Assembly: GCF_027568475.1 (NCBI RefSeq)
Contig: NZ_JANKZG010000004.1
Span: forward strand, 124,001-188,000
Direction of reading: 5' to 3'
Origin: Acinetobacter sp. HY1485
Lineage (GTDB): Bacteria; Pseudomonadota; Gammaproteobacteria; Pseudomonadales; Moraxellaceae
Length of the DNA: 64,000 nucleotides
Positions 9,180-18,866 of this stretch are shown here, in pieces. Position 1 is the first letter of the stretch, and each line of letters starts with the position of its first letter. The notes under the pieces are model-generated. The model saw only the letters and a list, made by a program, of their open reading frames with translations. It made no database searches and was not told where the DNA came from. The translations under genes were made by a program, and so were the position numbers.

Positions 9180-10799
9180 TTATTTAACAATACGCCACAT
9201 GGCTAATAAACCTGCAAATACAATCAGGATAATAGAAGCATACCACGGTGCAACAATCGCAATGGTTAAGCAAATGGCAATAATACTGCCAAATGTCCAA
9301 CTTCTGCGTTGTTGTTGTTCCATCTGTACGCGTACTTGTTGTAGCTCACGCAATTGGCGTTCTTGCCAAGCCGATTGATTTTTTAAACCATTTAAACTGT
9401 CAATCACAAGGCTTGGAATATCTTGTGCACCCAATAATAAATCGGGGATTTGTTGCCCTAATTCCTTAATATTTTTGATGGGATCCATATTGGATTTGAC
9501 CCATTGCGTCAGAATTGGTTTTGCCAGTTTCCAAATATCTAAGTCAGGATATAAGTCTGTACCTAAGCCTTCTACATGTACCAATGTTTTGAGCAAAAGC
9601 ATGAGTTGAGGTGGAATTTCAAGATGGAAGCGACGTGCAATATCCATGACCTGAATAAGGATTCCTGCAAAATCTAACTCGTGCATTGGCTTAGATACCA
9701 TCGGTCCAACTGTACGACGCATTTCACGCGACAGGGCATCTTGGTCTGTGCCCGGTGGAATCCAACCTGCTTGATGTACGACTTGAATAAGTTGCATAAA
9801 ATTACTGTTCATCACAGCAAGAAGCATGCGTGCAACAGTCATCTGATCTTGTTTAGACAACTCACCCATAATGGCACAATCGAGTGCAATATAACGTGGG
9901 TTTTGCGGATCAATAGTTTCGACAAACACATTACCAGGGTGCATATCGGCATGGAAAAAGTTATCTCTGAACACTTGGGTAAAAAAGATAGTGAGTCCTT
10001 TTTCGGCAAGTTCGGCTCTGTTCATTCCCAAGCGATCAAAAGTTTCTTTATCCGAAATAGGCACGCCTGTAATGCGTTCAGCCACCATCACATCGGTACT
10101 GTCCATATACACATCAGGCACATACATCATGCTTGAACCTGTAAAGTAGTGGCGCATACGACGTGTATTGTCTGCCTCTAAAGTCAGATCAAGCTCGTTT
10201 AATATGGTTTGACGGTAATCTTGAATAATTTCGCATAAGTGTAGTGCGCGTGCTGCTTCTAAACGCCGTTCGAGTGCTTGCCCAAGCCAAGCTAAAATTT
10301 CAAAATCTTGGATAATTTGTACTTTGATGTCGGGGCGTGTGACTTTAACCACAACCTCTTTACCGTCATGCAATGCGGCGGTATGTACTTGTGCAATAGA
10401 GGCAGCAGCAAGTGGTTTTTCGTCAAAGCGTGCAAATAATGTTGCAATGTCTGCTTTTAATGAAGTTTCGATACGTTGTTTGGCAATATTGGCATCAAAA
10501 GGTTTAACACGGTCTTGCAACATCACCAATTGTTCTAACACATGTGGCGGAATAAGGTCACGCCGTGTAGAGAGCAGTTGCCCTAATTTAATGGCAAGCG
10601 GTCCCATCTCTTCAAGTGCTTCTTTGAGTTTAAGCGGGTTTTTCTGTTGTTTGCTTGACCATGCAGCGGGATGTGCCTGAATAATTTTAAGTAAACGACG
10701 TGCTTTAGGGGGAACGTCTTCCGCAGGGATCAGAGTATCGAGTCTGTAATGGGCTGCGATGCGCCATAAATCAAGTAAACGAGAGATATGCGGAATCAT
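9180..10799 (-). CDS. ubiB: Ubiquinone biosynthesis kinase-like protein UbiB
   Basis: Atypical ADCK/ABC1-family kinase-like ATPase needed for ubiquinone synthesis. The 539-aa protein shows the family KxGQ region (IKLGQLLSTRRDLIPP, ~70-85), the alanine-rich loop AAASIAQVH that replaces the glycine-rich loop, the catalytic-loop-like FFHADMHPGNV and two C-terminal hydrophobic helices (~500-535) for membrane anchoring. It is the last gene of ubiE-ubiJ-ubiB, four bases after ubiJ. Length matches E. coli UbiB (546 aa). Confidence 0.95.
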   Translation of the reverse strand: MIPHISRLLDLWRIAAHYRLDTLIPAEDVPPKARRLLKIIQAHPAAWSSKQQKNPLKLKEALEEMGPLAIKLGQLLSTRRDLIPPHVLEQLVMLQDRVKPFDANIAKQRIETSLKADIATLFARFDEKPLAAASIAQVHTAALHDGKEVVVKVTRPDIKVQIIQDFEILAWLGQALERRLEAARALHLCEIIQDYRQTILNELDLTLEADNTRRMRHYFTGSSMMYVPDVYMDSTDVMVAERITGVPISDKETFDRLGMNRAELAEKGLTIFFTQVFRDNFFHADMHPGNVFVETIDPQNPRYIALDCAIMGELSKQDQMTVARMLLAVMNSNFMQLIQVVHQAGWIPPGTDQDALSREMRRTVGPMVSKPMHELDFAGILIQVMDIARRFHLEIPPQLMLLLKTLVHVEGLGTDLYPDLDIWKLAKPILTQWVKSNMDPIKNIKELGQQIPDLLLGAQDIPSLVIDSLNGLKNQSAWQERQLRELQQVRVQMEQQQRRSWTFGSIIAICLTIAIVAPWYASIILIVFAGLLAMWRIVK

Positions 10800-10802
10800 G
10801 GT

Positions 10803-11459
10803 TTAACCTAATGTCAGTTTGCTTTGTAGTGCTTGAATCTTGGCATCCAAACGGTCTAAATTTTGGTTCAATGTACGGGTACTTTGTTGCAATTCGTCCA
10901 TTTGCCAACGAGGTGCAAATAAGCCTGTATCTTCTTTAATGTAGTCTTGAGCAAAGAAAAGTTGGCTTTGTACAGTACGTTTTGCCAGTTTGGGTAATTG
11001 TTGTAATTTACCTATTTCATGGGCTGCTTTTGCACCAATCCATGGGCTTAAATGTGCAGCTAAATCAGGCGATGTATTTGCCATAATCTGCTGAATTTGC
11101 ATCAGTAAACGGTAGTCACCCTGAATAGGCACAGTACCCGTATCGTCGCTGATTAAAAGTTTAATCAGCTCAACGACATTGCGGACGTGCAATGTTGTAT
11201 TGGCAACGGTACTTGTATTTGCTTGGTCAAATTGACGTTGTTCAAAAATAGAAGATTGCTGTGCTTGCCCTGTTGGGGTAGGTTCTAAGCGCAATTTTTG
11301 CTCATCAAAAAACACATCAACACTGAGTTGGGGCTGATCTATAATTACGCGTAACCGTTGCCCATGTAAGGCATTTAATTGTGTACGCGTAATGGCGTCT
11401 AGGTCAATTACACGATTGACCAAACGCTCAGCAGCACCTAATGCAAGAATTGACCACAT
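10803..11459 (-). CDS. ubiJ: Ubiquinone biosynthesis accessory factor UbiJ
   Basis: SCP2-type lipid-binding accessory protein of the Ubi complex. The 218-aa protein has an N-terminal SCP2-like half with alternating beta segments (LRVIIDQPQLSVDVFF, ~37-52) and a C-terminal predicted coiled coil (LQQSTRTLNQNLDRLDAKI, ~190-208), the layout of E. coli UbiJ (201 aa). Sequence conservation in this family is low, so the name leans on its position between ubiE and ubiB, which is conserved in gammaproteobacteria. Confidence 0.88.
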   Translation of the reverse strand: MWSILALGAAERLVNRVIDLDAITRTQLNALHGQRLRVIIDQPQLSVDVFFDEQKLRLEPTPTGQAQQSSIFEQRQFDQANTSTVANTTLHVRNVVELIKLLISDDTGTVPIQGDYRLLMQIQQIMANTSPDLAAHLSPWIGAKAAHEIGKLQQLPKLAKRTVQSQLFFAQDYIKEDTGLFAPRWQMDELQQSTRTLNQNLDRLDAKIQALQSKLTLG

Positions 11460-11474
11460 TAGGAAACTCCTTTT

Positions 11475-12356
11475 TTATAGTTTAAAACCACGATGTACTG
11501 CAACAATACCACCTGTAAGGTTGTTATAGTCACAGTTTTCAAAGCCTGCATTTTCCATCATACCTTTTAGGGTGCGCTGGTCCGGATGCATACGAATTGA
11601 CTCGGCAAGGTATTTATAGCTTTCTGAATCGTTGGCAATAATTTTGCCCATCACAGGTAATGCGGTAAATGAATAGAAATCGTAGAGTTTAGAAAACGGC
11701 TCAAATACAGGTTTTGAGAATTCTAAAATGAGTAAGCGACCACCTGGCTTAAGTACACGGTACATTGATGCTAAAGCGGCATCTTTATCTGTGACGTTAC
11801 GCAAACCAAAACTAATGGTCACTAAATCAAAACTGTTGTCTTCAAATGGTTCTAGGCTTTCGGCATTAGCAAGTACAAAATCAACATTGGTACAGCCTGC
11901 ATCAATTAAACGGTCACGCCCGACATTAAGCATAGATTCGTTGATGTCTGACAATACCACATGCCCTGTTGAGCCAACTTCACGGCTAAATACTTTTGCA
12001 AGGTCGCCTGTACCGCCTGCAATATCAAGGACACGTTGTCCACGACGTACACCTGACATATTGATGGCAAAGCGTTTCCATAAACGGTGAATACCAAATG
12101 ACATTACATCGTTCATGATGTCGTATTTTTTTGCCACAGAATGAAAAACGTGTGCCACTTTTTGTTCTTTATCTTCGGTTTTTACCGTTTCAAAACCAAA
12201 GTGTGTGGTATCGCCCACATTGCCTGTGTTTTTTACGCCACGCGGTAAGTTGTATTGTTTTGTGGTTTGTTGCCCTTGCTCTGTACCTTCAGGCAAAGGA
12301 GAGGTTAAAAAGGGACTCACTTTAGCTGTATTGGTTTTTTGGTTTTCGTTTGACAC
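11475..12356 (-). CDS. ubiE: Ubiquinone/menaquinone C-methyltransferase UbiE
   Basis: SAM-dependent C-methylation of the benzoquinol ring in ubiquinone synthesis. The Rossmann core holds motif [14 protein letters not shown], the family signature [18 protein letters not shown] (~78-95) and [15 protein letters not shown]. At 293 aa it is about 40 residues longer than E. coli UbiE. The extra part is an N-terminal, proline- and glutamine-containing segment (1-50) before the conserved THFGFETV. No ATG lies between the annotated start and the core. First gene of ubiE-ubiJ-ubiB. Confidence 0.95.
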   Translation of the reverse strand: MSNENQKTNTAKVSPFLTSPLPEGTEQGQQTTKQYNLPRGVKNTGNVGDTTHFGFETVKTEDKEQKVAHVFHSVAKKYDIMNDVMSFGIHRLWKRFAINMSGVRRGQRVLDIAGGTGDLAKVFSREVGSTGHVVLSDINESMLNVGRDRLIDAGCTNVDFVLANAESLEPFEDNSFDLVTISFGLRNVTDKDAALASMYRVLKPGGRLLILEFSKPVFEPFSKLYDFYSFTALPVMGKIIANDSESYKYLAESIRMHPDQRTLKGMMENAGFENCDYNNLTGGIVAVHRGFKL

Positions 12357-12395
12357 GGAGTCTCTCCCTACAACGGAAAATAGTTTTAAGATGCA

Positions 12396-13106
12396 TTATA
12401 CACAGGCAAAGGGATTAAGGTCGCCCGAATGTACGTTTAATACCACCTGACGTTCTTTTTGTGTAAATGTTTCAACAAAGGTTTGTGCCGACTTTAAGGG
12501 CTTCATTGCCACGAAGCCATCGTGCATAAAGTCGTACATCACGTTAAAGCGGTGTTTGTATGCCACAGGTTTTGCCATTTTAAAGGCAGTTTGTACAATA
12601 AAAGAACGTAAATAATGATCTAAATTGTAGCCAAATTCATCTGCCATTTTAAGCTGTTTTAACCGGTCATCTTTTTGCCCCACGGCTAAATAAGTCAGAC
12701 GCATCATTTCATTATTCAGGGGGGTATCAGCAGGGTAGGTTTCGAGTAGTTTTTCTGCCACATGCTCATCTAGCTCTACGGCTAAAATAGCAAGTTCAAT
12801 GCCGTGTGTACCTGTTTTAATGGCAGTTTCGGGAATGAGTTTTTCAACTTTATGTGCATGTTTAACAAGGCGTTCAATTTGGATGGCAATCTCATCAAAC
12901 TCATCACCACCATATAAACGATTAACAAAGTAATCTGCCATGAGTTGATGATTTTTTTGCGTAAAAAAAGCATGGTGTGATTGGCACAGACGTTTACGTT
13001 GCCAATCTTGTACATCGTTTAATTTTTGTTTTAAAGTAGCGTTGTGATGATATTTTAACTGATGATAGCGGACAAGTAGGTCATCTAATACAGCAAGTTT
13101 AGACAT
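12396..13106 (-). CDS. FFLEELY-motif protein (uncharacterised)
   Basis: A 236-aa cytoplasmic protein, mostly alpha-helical. The stretch FVNRLYGGDEFDEIAIQIERL (split around residues 60-80) is a variant of the FFLEELYGP motif that names this family, which is widespread in Acinetobacter and other proteobacteria and has no known function. No signal peptide or membrane segment is visible. It is divergent from pap, with 70 bp between them, and 39 bp upstream of ubiE on the same strand, so it may be co-transcribed with the ubi genes. Confidence 0.7.
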   Translation of the reverse strand: MSKLAVLDDLLVRYHQLKYHHNATLKQKLNDVQDWQRKRLCQSHHAFFTQKNHQLMADYFVNRLYGGDEFDEIAIQIERLVKHAHKVEKLIPETAIKTGTHGIELAILAVELDEHVAEKLLETYPADTPLNNEMMRLTYLAVGQKDDRLKQLKMADEFGYNLDHYLRSFIVQTAFKMAKPVAYKHRFNVMYDFMHDGFVAMKPLKSAQTFVETFTQKERQVVLNVHSGDLNPFACV

Positions 13107-13195
13107 ATCAAAAATCGGTTTAAAAGAACATAGCGCCCATCATAAAGGGCTATTGATAAAAAAACGATGACTTTTGTGTGAGTAGGACACCCAAC

Positions 13196-14578
13196 ATGCA
13201 ACAAAAAGAACAACTTTCTTTAGATTTAATAGAAGCACAATATGCCCTTAAAAAAGCCCGTGGCACAGATACAGGGAAAAGTTTACTGATTTTGGTGAGT
13301 GGTATTGAGCTTGCAGGCAAAGGGGAAGCAGTTAAACAGCTGAGAGAGTGGGTAGATCCACGTTATTTACGTGTAAAGGCAGACAGCCCACATTTACTGA
13401 GTACCGATCAGCCGTTTTGGCAAGATTACGCACGTTATATTCCGCGTGAAGGGCAAATTGTAGTGCTGTTTGGTAATTGGTACAGCGATTTACTTGCTAC
13501 GGCAATGCATGTATCTAAACCATTTGATGAAACACTGTTTGATGCCTATGTACAAAACATGCGTGCGTTTGAAGAAGACTTAAAAAATAACAATGTAGAT
13601 GTGGTGAAGTTTTGGTTTGATTTGCCGTGGAAAACTTTGCAAAAACGTATTAGCCATATTGATGCAGATGATATGCAATGGCATCGCTTACACGGTTTAG
13701 ATTGGCGAGACCATAAACAATACGACAATATTCAACGTTTACGCCAACGTTTTACCCGTGATTGGGTATTAATTGATGGCGATGACAAAGAACACCGCGA
13801 TGAGGTGTTTGCTCAAGAAATATTGGCAAAATTGAAGCATTTACCTGAGCATCAAAACCAAATGCTACAACCGTGGCAACAAATGGAAGTACCTGAAATA
13901 CTTACTCAGTTTGAAACACCTGAAGACCCTGAAAACTACAAGAAAAAACTTAAAAAGCTGACAAAAAAAGTTGCGAACTTGTTACGTTACGATGATCGAA
14001 AAGTGGTTTTAGTATTTGAGGGAATGGATGCAGCAGGGAAGGGTGGGGCAATTAAACGTATTGTCAAAAAACTAGACCCACGAGAATATGATATTCATAG
14101 TATTGCTGCACCTGAAGAATATGAATTAAGACACCCCTACTTGTGGCGCTTTTGGACAAAACTTGGGCAGGATAAAATTAATATTTTTGACCGTTCTTGG
14201 TATGGACGTGTTTTGGTAGAACGTGTAGAAGGTTTTGCAAATGAACATGAGTGGCAACGTGCTTATCAAGAAATTAACCGATTTGAGAAGACTCTAACAG
14301 AGAGTAAAACCGTGGTAATTAAGTTTTGGCTTGCTATAGATCAAGACGAACAATCCAAACGCTTTAAAGCGCGTGAAGAAACACCACACAAGCGTTTTAA
14401 AATTACGGCTGAAGATTGGCGTAACCGTGAAAAATGGGATGCCTATTTAAATGCAGCAGCTGATATGTTTACACAGACCAGCACAGAACAAGCGCCGTGG
14501 CATGTTATTGCCACAAACGATAAAAAACAGGCACGTTTGCAAGTTTTAGAAGCAATTGTAAAGCAGATGAAGAGTTAA
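13196..14578 (+). CDS. pap: Polyphosphate:AMP phosphotransferase (two-domain PPK2)
   Basis: Transfers phosphate from polyphosphate to AMP, giving ADP. The protein has two PPK2 domains. The C-terminal one is canonical, with Walker A EGMDAAGKGGAIKRI (~280-295), FDRSWYGRVLVERVEGF and the lid arginines EETPHKRFK. The N-terminal one has GIELAGKGEAVKQL but is more divergent, as in class II PPK2. ATG at 13196, preceded by AGTAGGA at good spacing, is preferred to GTG 13178; it gives 460 aa. A related PAP is known from Acinetobacter johnsonii. Confidence 0.92.
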   Translation: MQQKEQLSLDLIEAQYALKKARGTDTGKSLLILVSGIELAGKGEAVKQLREWVDPRYLRVKADSPHLLSTDQPFWQDYARYIPREGQIVVLFGNWYSDLLATAMHVSKPFDETLFDAYVQNMRAFEEDLKNNNVDVVKFWFDLPWKTLQKRISHIDADDMQWHRLHGLDWRDHKQYDNIQRLRQRFTRDWVLIDGDDKEHRDEVFAQEILAKLKHLPEHQNQMLQPWQQMEVPEILTQFETPEDPENYKKKLKKLTKKVANLLRYDDRKVVLVFEGMDAAGKGGAIKRIVKKLDPREYDIHSIAAPEEYELRHPYLWRFWTKLGQDKINIFDRSWYGRVLVERVEGFANEHEWQRAYQEINRFEKTLTESKTVVIKFWLAIDQDEQSKRFKAREETPHKRFKITAEDWRNREKWDAYLNAAADMFTQTSTEQAPWHVIATNDKKQARLQVLEAIVKQMKS

Positions 14579-14603
14579 AAAGGCATCTTAAAGATGCCCT
14601 TTT
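14578..14603. terminator. Bidirectional terminator between pap and a convergent gene
   Basis: GGCATCTT (14582-14589) pairs with AAGATGCC (14591-14598), flanked by an A run on the left and CTTTT on the right, so it can serve both converging genes. Confidence 0.85.
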
Positions 14604-14606
14604 AAC

Positions 14607-15113
14607 TTATGCCACTGTTTCGGCATTTTGTTTGTTTTGAATTTGTTTGGCTAATTTGTAGCAATCTTCTACATGTGCTTCGGCAATCTTTTTAAATACG
14701 ATATAGCCTAATGTACCTGCTACAATTTGCCCACCAAGTGGAATAAATTTTGTTACTTGTTTGCTGAGCATACGCCCAATAAAACCATTGATAGACTGTT
14801 TAACGCCTGTACGTGCAACGGCTAAGCCCGAAAATTGAATGCCACGTTTGCGTAATTCTTCCCAATGAATTTGGCGTGTTTTTGGATCAAATACAGTGAC
14901 ATGTTCATCAGATAAACCAAAACGATGGTTTACATCGGGCAATAGTGCAGTGAGTACACCTACATCGACAACAACATCAAAAAAAGGAATGGGTACAATA
15001 GCTGCCCCTGCCGAAATATAGGCACGTTTTTTGGTCAATTCTAAACATTCACGACGTACTTGTTCTAAATTAATTTTTGGATCAATACGGTCGGGTGCAT
15101 TTTCTATTTTCAT
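14607..15113 (-). CDS. Small DUF697-like hydrophobic-segment protein
   Basis: 168 aa, function unknown. It has two hydrophobic, glycine/alanine-rich stretches: AYISAGAAIVPIPFFDVVVD (~30-50), where the PIP turn resembles DUF697-type proteins, and KFIPLGGQIVAGTLGYIVF (~123-141). Between them lies a polar arginine-rich region. It may associate with membranes. Family assignment is by general pattern only. It is convergent with pap and divergent from recC. Confidence 0.55.
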   Translation of the reverse strand: MKIENAPDRIDPKINLEQVRRECLELTKKRAYISAGAAIVPIPFFDVVVDVGVLTALLPDVNHRFGLSDEHVTVFDPKTRQIHWEELRKRGIQFSGLAVARTGVKQSINGFIGRMLSKQVTKFIPLGGQIVAGTLGYIVFKKIAEAHVEDCYKLAKQIQNKQNAETVA

Positions 15114-15251
15114 AACAGTACCTTTTTTTTACATTTTAAGGGAGAAAATGAGGGAGATGCCCCCATATCTATTACATTACTCTAAAATGCCATATTTTTA
15201 ACAAGATAAACATTACAATATGTTTTTCAAGGCGAGCTTAAAGGAAAATTT

Positions 15252-18200
15252 ATGGGAATTCATGTTTGTCAAAGTCAATGTTTAGATATTTTATTACAAG
15301 CATTGCTAAAACAAATAGGACAACCCAAAACATCACCCTTAAGCGTGTTGGCAACACAACACTTTATTGTACCAAGTAAAGCAGTAGAGCAATGGCTGAC
15401 GCAATCAATTGCTGAGCAACAGGGCATCAGTGCTAACCGGATTTATCATCAACGTATTCAATCATTTCAGTGGTACATTTATCAGCAAGTTTTAACCGAT
15501 AAAGACCAAGTTCGCCAAGCTAATATTCCGCGTTTGGTAATGAAATGGCGAATTTTTGAAGCACTAAAACCCTTTATTACTGCTGAAAAAATAAACCTTG
15601 TAGCCACGCATCCGCTGTATGGTGTAATTAGCCGTGTTTATGACAGTGCCCTCAATTTAGATGAAGGTTTAGACAAACAGCTTAAAAAACAAAGCATGTT
15701 GTATTGGATTGCCGACCAAGTGTCACGCTTGTTTAGCCATTATATGCAGTATCGCGGGTACTGCTTAAAAGGACATGCCGACAACTGTAACTGCCCACAA
15801 AATTGGTTAAGTGCATGGGGCAAAGATCAAGCCATTGACGTTGAACGTTTTATGGCAAATAAAGATCAGTCGGTATCGTTATATGACTTAGAACAAGCCA
15901 AAGAATTAGAACAATGGCAACGTTGGTTGTGGCAACATATTTTTCATAATGATTTTTTGAATATCCAAAAGATTGATCATACTTTTTGGCAAACTCTTGA
16001 ACATTCCGATACCCAAAAAACTGCTTTAAAAACGTTACCCAAACAGTTGGTGGTGTTTACTTTATTGGATTTACCGCCAAGCCAACTGCAATTTTTACGC
16101 CGTTTGGGGCAGTATATTGATGTGGTAATTTACCACTACAACCCATCGCAAGAATATTGGGCAGATAGTGTCGATCCAAATTGGAAAAAACGTTACGACT
16201 TAGAAGTAAAAGAGCGTTTTATCGAAAAAAATAAACAACGTGGCAAAGTGGTCGATGATGAAGCCATTGATCAGTTTTTTGAGCAATTTAATCATCGTTT
16301 TAATTCAGAAGCCCGTGAATCACGCCATCCGTTACTGACGCGTTTTGGTAAGCAAGCCCGTGACCATTTTTCCTTATTGGCAGGTTTTTCGTCGGGTGAA
16401 GAAGGCGAATGGTTTGATTTATTTTTAGATGATTTTCCTGACACATTATTAGGCAAAGTACAGTCCGATATTTTGTATTTGATGGAACCTGAACAGCATG
16501 CTTATCCACTGCAACAAGATGATCGTTCAATTCAGGTGCATGTGTGTCATTCGGCAATTCGGCAGTTAGAAGTTTTAAAAGATCAATTGTTGTATTGGTT
16601 ATCGGAACAAAAAGGCAGAAAACTTGATGATATTTTGGTACTCACGCCCAATTTAAAGTCGTTAGAACCGTATATTCGGAGTGTGTTTGCACCACCACCT
16701 AGACAGCAAGGGCAAGCCCAAGAAAGTTATGTACCCATCAAAATTGGTGGTGTGCCACAGCTTGATGTGAGTAATGCGTGGCGTGCGGTGTTAGGGCGTA
16801 TGGAGTTGCCACAAGGGCGGTTTAGCTTTGAAGAATTTGCCGATTGGTTAAGTTTGCTAACCACGCAACAATACTATGCTTTAGATGCTAATACCGTTGC
16901 TCGTGCTTTACATTTATTGCAAGATGCAGGCTTTAAACGTGGTTTAGATGAAGCACATCTTGTACGGTTTTTAAGTCAAGAAGATACCGATTTTAGATTT
17001 ACATTTAAGTTTGCGTTAGACCGTTTGGCGTTAGGTATTGCAATACCTGAGCATCAACTGTTTGAAGAAAAACTCAGTTATACGCGTGTACGCCCTGATG
17101 ATTTTGAGCTGATTGGTACGCTCATTCAAATTTACCAAGATTTAAACCATCGCCGTGATTGGCTGATTTGCCATGAACAAGGACAGCCGAAAAGTGTTGA
17201 ATCTTGGTTAAAGATACTGCAAAAAGAAGTCGAACAGTTTAGACAACAAGGTGAAGAAAACTTAAAACCTGTGGCAGATATTTTGCAAAAGCATATTCGT
17301 ATGCTGACGCTGTCTATTTATCACGATCATCAACAAGAAGAAAATGCATCTATTCCTTTAGATAATTTACAACTGCCATTGGTGTATGTACTAGCAGAAA
17401 TTCAACAAGGCATAGATAGTCAACTTGAAAATGCCGAGCCAAGCGGACAAGTCACCTTTAGCCAAATTGGTAGTATTCGTCCATTGCCGTATAAGTTGGT
17501 AGTTTTGCTTAATTTAGATAGCGGAACTTTCCCAAACCGTAATACGCATATTCCATTTGATTTAATGCAAGCTTTACGTCCGTACTTGGGTGATCGTTCA
17601 CGTTTAGACGATGACCAAGGGGCATTTTTAGATGCTTTGTTGCTTGCCAAAGAAAATTTTTGGTTATTTTATAATGGTTTTGATGTGAACGATGGTGAGA
17701 TACGAGAGCCATCGAGTGTGTTGCGTGAACTTATGGCACATTTAGCCTTTATTGTGCAAACACCAGATGTTGATGAGGAGCTGATTGAAGTATCAAAAAT
17801 TGAAATACCCAAACAGCTTGAAAGTCTGTACCACATTCATCCATTACAGCCTTTTGATGCGTTACATCCTACATTTCGTTACCAAGACCAATGGTTTAAA
17901 GTGGCACAGCAACTGCAATCTGCTAAAGGACAACGTGAGCCGTGGACACTTGAGCGGTATTTGGCAGAAAATGTGGATATTCAGGTGTTAAATAGTCAGC
18001 ACTGGCTCAGTGATATGACTTTTCCTGCACAACTTTATTTAAAAACACTAGGCATAGAAAATGTAAAACCTGAGGAATTACCCGATACGCAAGAACCGAT
18101 TGTGTTAGATGGATTGGCACGCTATGCGGTACGTGATTTTATGCAACAAAATGAACACGCCAATGCAGACTTGTTATTGGACCAGTTGCCTGTAGGTAAA

Positions 18201-18866
18201 GTAAGCCAAAGTGCGTGGCAAAGTACCGAAGCAGAGTATCAAGATTTATTGGATAAACTGCATGAATATACACCGCAACCGACACCAATCACACAATATA
18301 CATGGCAGGTGACATCGCAGTTATTTTTACAGTTTCAAGCTCCCAAAAGCCGTACAACCATATGGGTGAGCTTGCAAGCCTCAAGTGCCAAAGGTGAACG
18401 CCGTGCTAAGGTGTGGTTAGAGTATTTACTATGGTTAAGACATATTGCAGGTACGGCAGAACATCAACGTATTGTGGTGTTTAGCGACCAAACCATTATT
18501 TGCAGTGGCGTAACAGGTGAGCAAGCTAAAATTTATTTAGATGAGTGGTTTAAGGCATGGCATTATGCTCGGCAAACGCCATTGGTTTTACCTGCCGATC
18601 TTGTTTTAAAAGTCAAAGATCAAAAACTTACCTTTTGGAAGCCCACAGGCGAGTGTGATATAGAAAAAATGCTCAAAGCATGGGAAAACACCAATACTTT
18701 TACTAGCTTTGATGTGCACCGAGATAAATCGTCGCAATACCATCGAGATTGGCAATTTTTATTACAAGAGCAAGATGCCACATTACTGCTTAAACAAGCA
18801 TGTGAACAGTTTTTAATGCCCCTTTATGCCCCAATTTATGCCCATCAAACTGCGGAGAAAAATTAA
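15252..18866 (+). CDS. recC: Exodeoxyribonuclease V subunit gamma
   Basis: RecC subunit of the RecBCD helicase-nuclease for double-strand-break repair; it holds the complex together and reads the Chi sequence. At 1204 aa it is close to E. coli RecC (1122 aa). Family features include the N-terminal VPSKAVEQWLTQSIAEQQGISANR region, HPLLTRFGKQARDHF (~360), and LPYKLVVLLNLDSGTFPNRN (split around 740-760). Helicase-like folds lack functional ATPase motifs, as expected. ATG at 15252 has AAAGGAAA upstream. First gene of recC-recB-recD, without the ptrA insertion seen in E. coli. Confidence 0.95.
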   Translation: MGIHVCQSQCLDILLQALLKQIGQPKTSPLSVLATQHFIVPSKAVEQWLTQSIAEQQGISANRIYHQRIQSFQWYIYQQVLTDKDQVRQANIPRLVMKWRIFEALKPFITAEKINLVATHPLYGVISRVYDSALNLDEGLDKQLKKQSMLYWIADQVSRLFSHYMQYRGYCLKGHADNCNCPQNWLSAWGKDQAIDVERFMANKDQSVSLYDLEQAKELEQWQRWLWQHIFHNDFLNIQKIDHTFWQTLEHSDTQKTALKTLPKQLVVFTLLDLPPSQLQFLRRLGQYIDVVIYHYNPSQEYWADSVDPNWKKRYDLEVKERFIEKNKQRGKVVDDEAIDQFFEQFNHRFNSEARESRHPLLTRFGKQARDHFSLLAGFSSGEEGEWFDLFLDDFPDTLLGKVQSDILYLMEPEQHAYPLQQDDRSIQVHVCHSAIRQLEVLKDQLLYWLSEQKGRKLDDILVLTPNLKSLEPYIRSVFAPPPRQQGQAQESYVPIKIGGVPQLDVSNAWRAVLGRMELPQGRFSFEEFADWLSLLTTQQYYALDANTVARALHLLQDAGFKRGLDEAHLVRFLSQEDTDFRFTFKFALDRLALGIAIPEHQLFEEKLSYTRVRPDDFELIGTLIQIYQDLNHRRDWLICHEQGQPKSVESWLKILQKEVEQFRQQGEENLKPVADILQKHIRMLTLSIYHDHQQEENASIPLDNLQLPLVYVLAEIQQGIDSQLENAEPSGQVTFSQIGSIRPLPYKLVVLLNLDSGTFPNRNTHIPFDLMQALRPYLGDRSRLDDDQGAFLDALLLAKENFWLFYNGFDVNDGEIREPSSVLRELMAHLAFIVQTPDVDEELIEVSKIEIPKQLESLYHIHPLQPFDALHPTFRYQDQWFKVAQQLQSAKGQREPWTLERYLAENVDIQVLNSQHWLSDMTFPAQLYLKTLGIENVKPEELPDTQEPIVLDGLARYAVRDFMQQNEHANADLLLDQLPVGKVSQSAWQSTEAEYQDLLDKLHEYTPQPTPITQYTWQVTSQLFLQFQAPKSRTTIWVSLQASSAKGERRAKVWLEYLLWLRHIAGTAEHQRIVVFSDQTIICSGVTGEQAKIYLDEWFKAWHYARQTPLVLPADLVLKVKDQKLTFWKPTGECDIEKMLKAWENTNTFTSFDVHRDKSSQYHRDWQFLLQEQDATLLLKQACEQFLMPLYAPIYAHQTAEKN

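Noticed and set aside
9681..10136. 151-aa plus-strand frame inside ubiB
   Set aside because: Antisense shadow, His-rich by codon reversal, with no ribosome-binding site.
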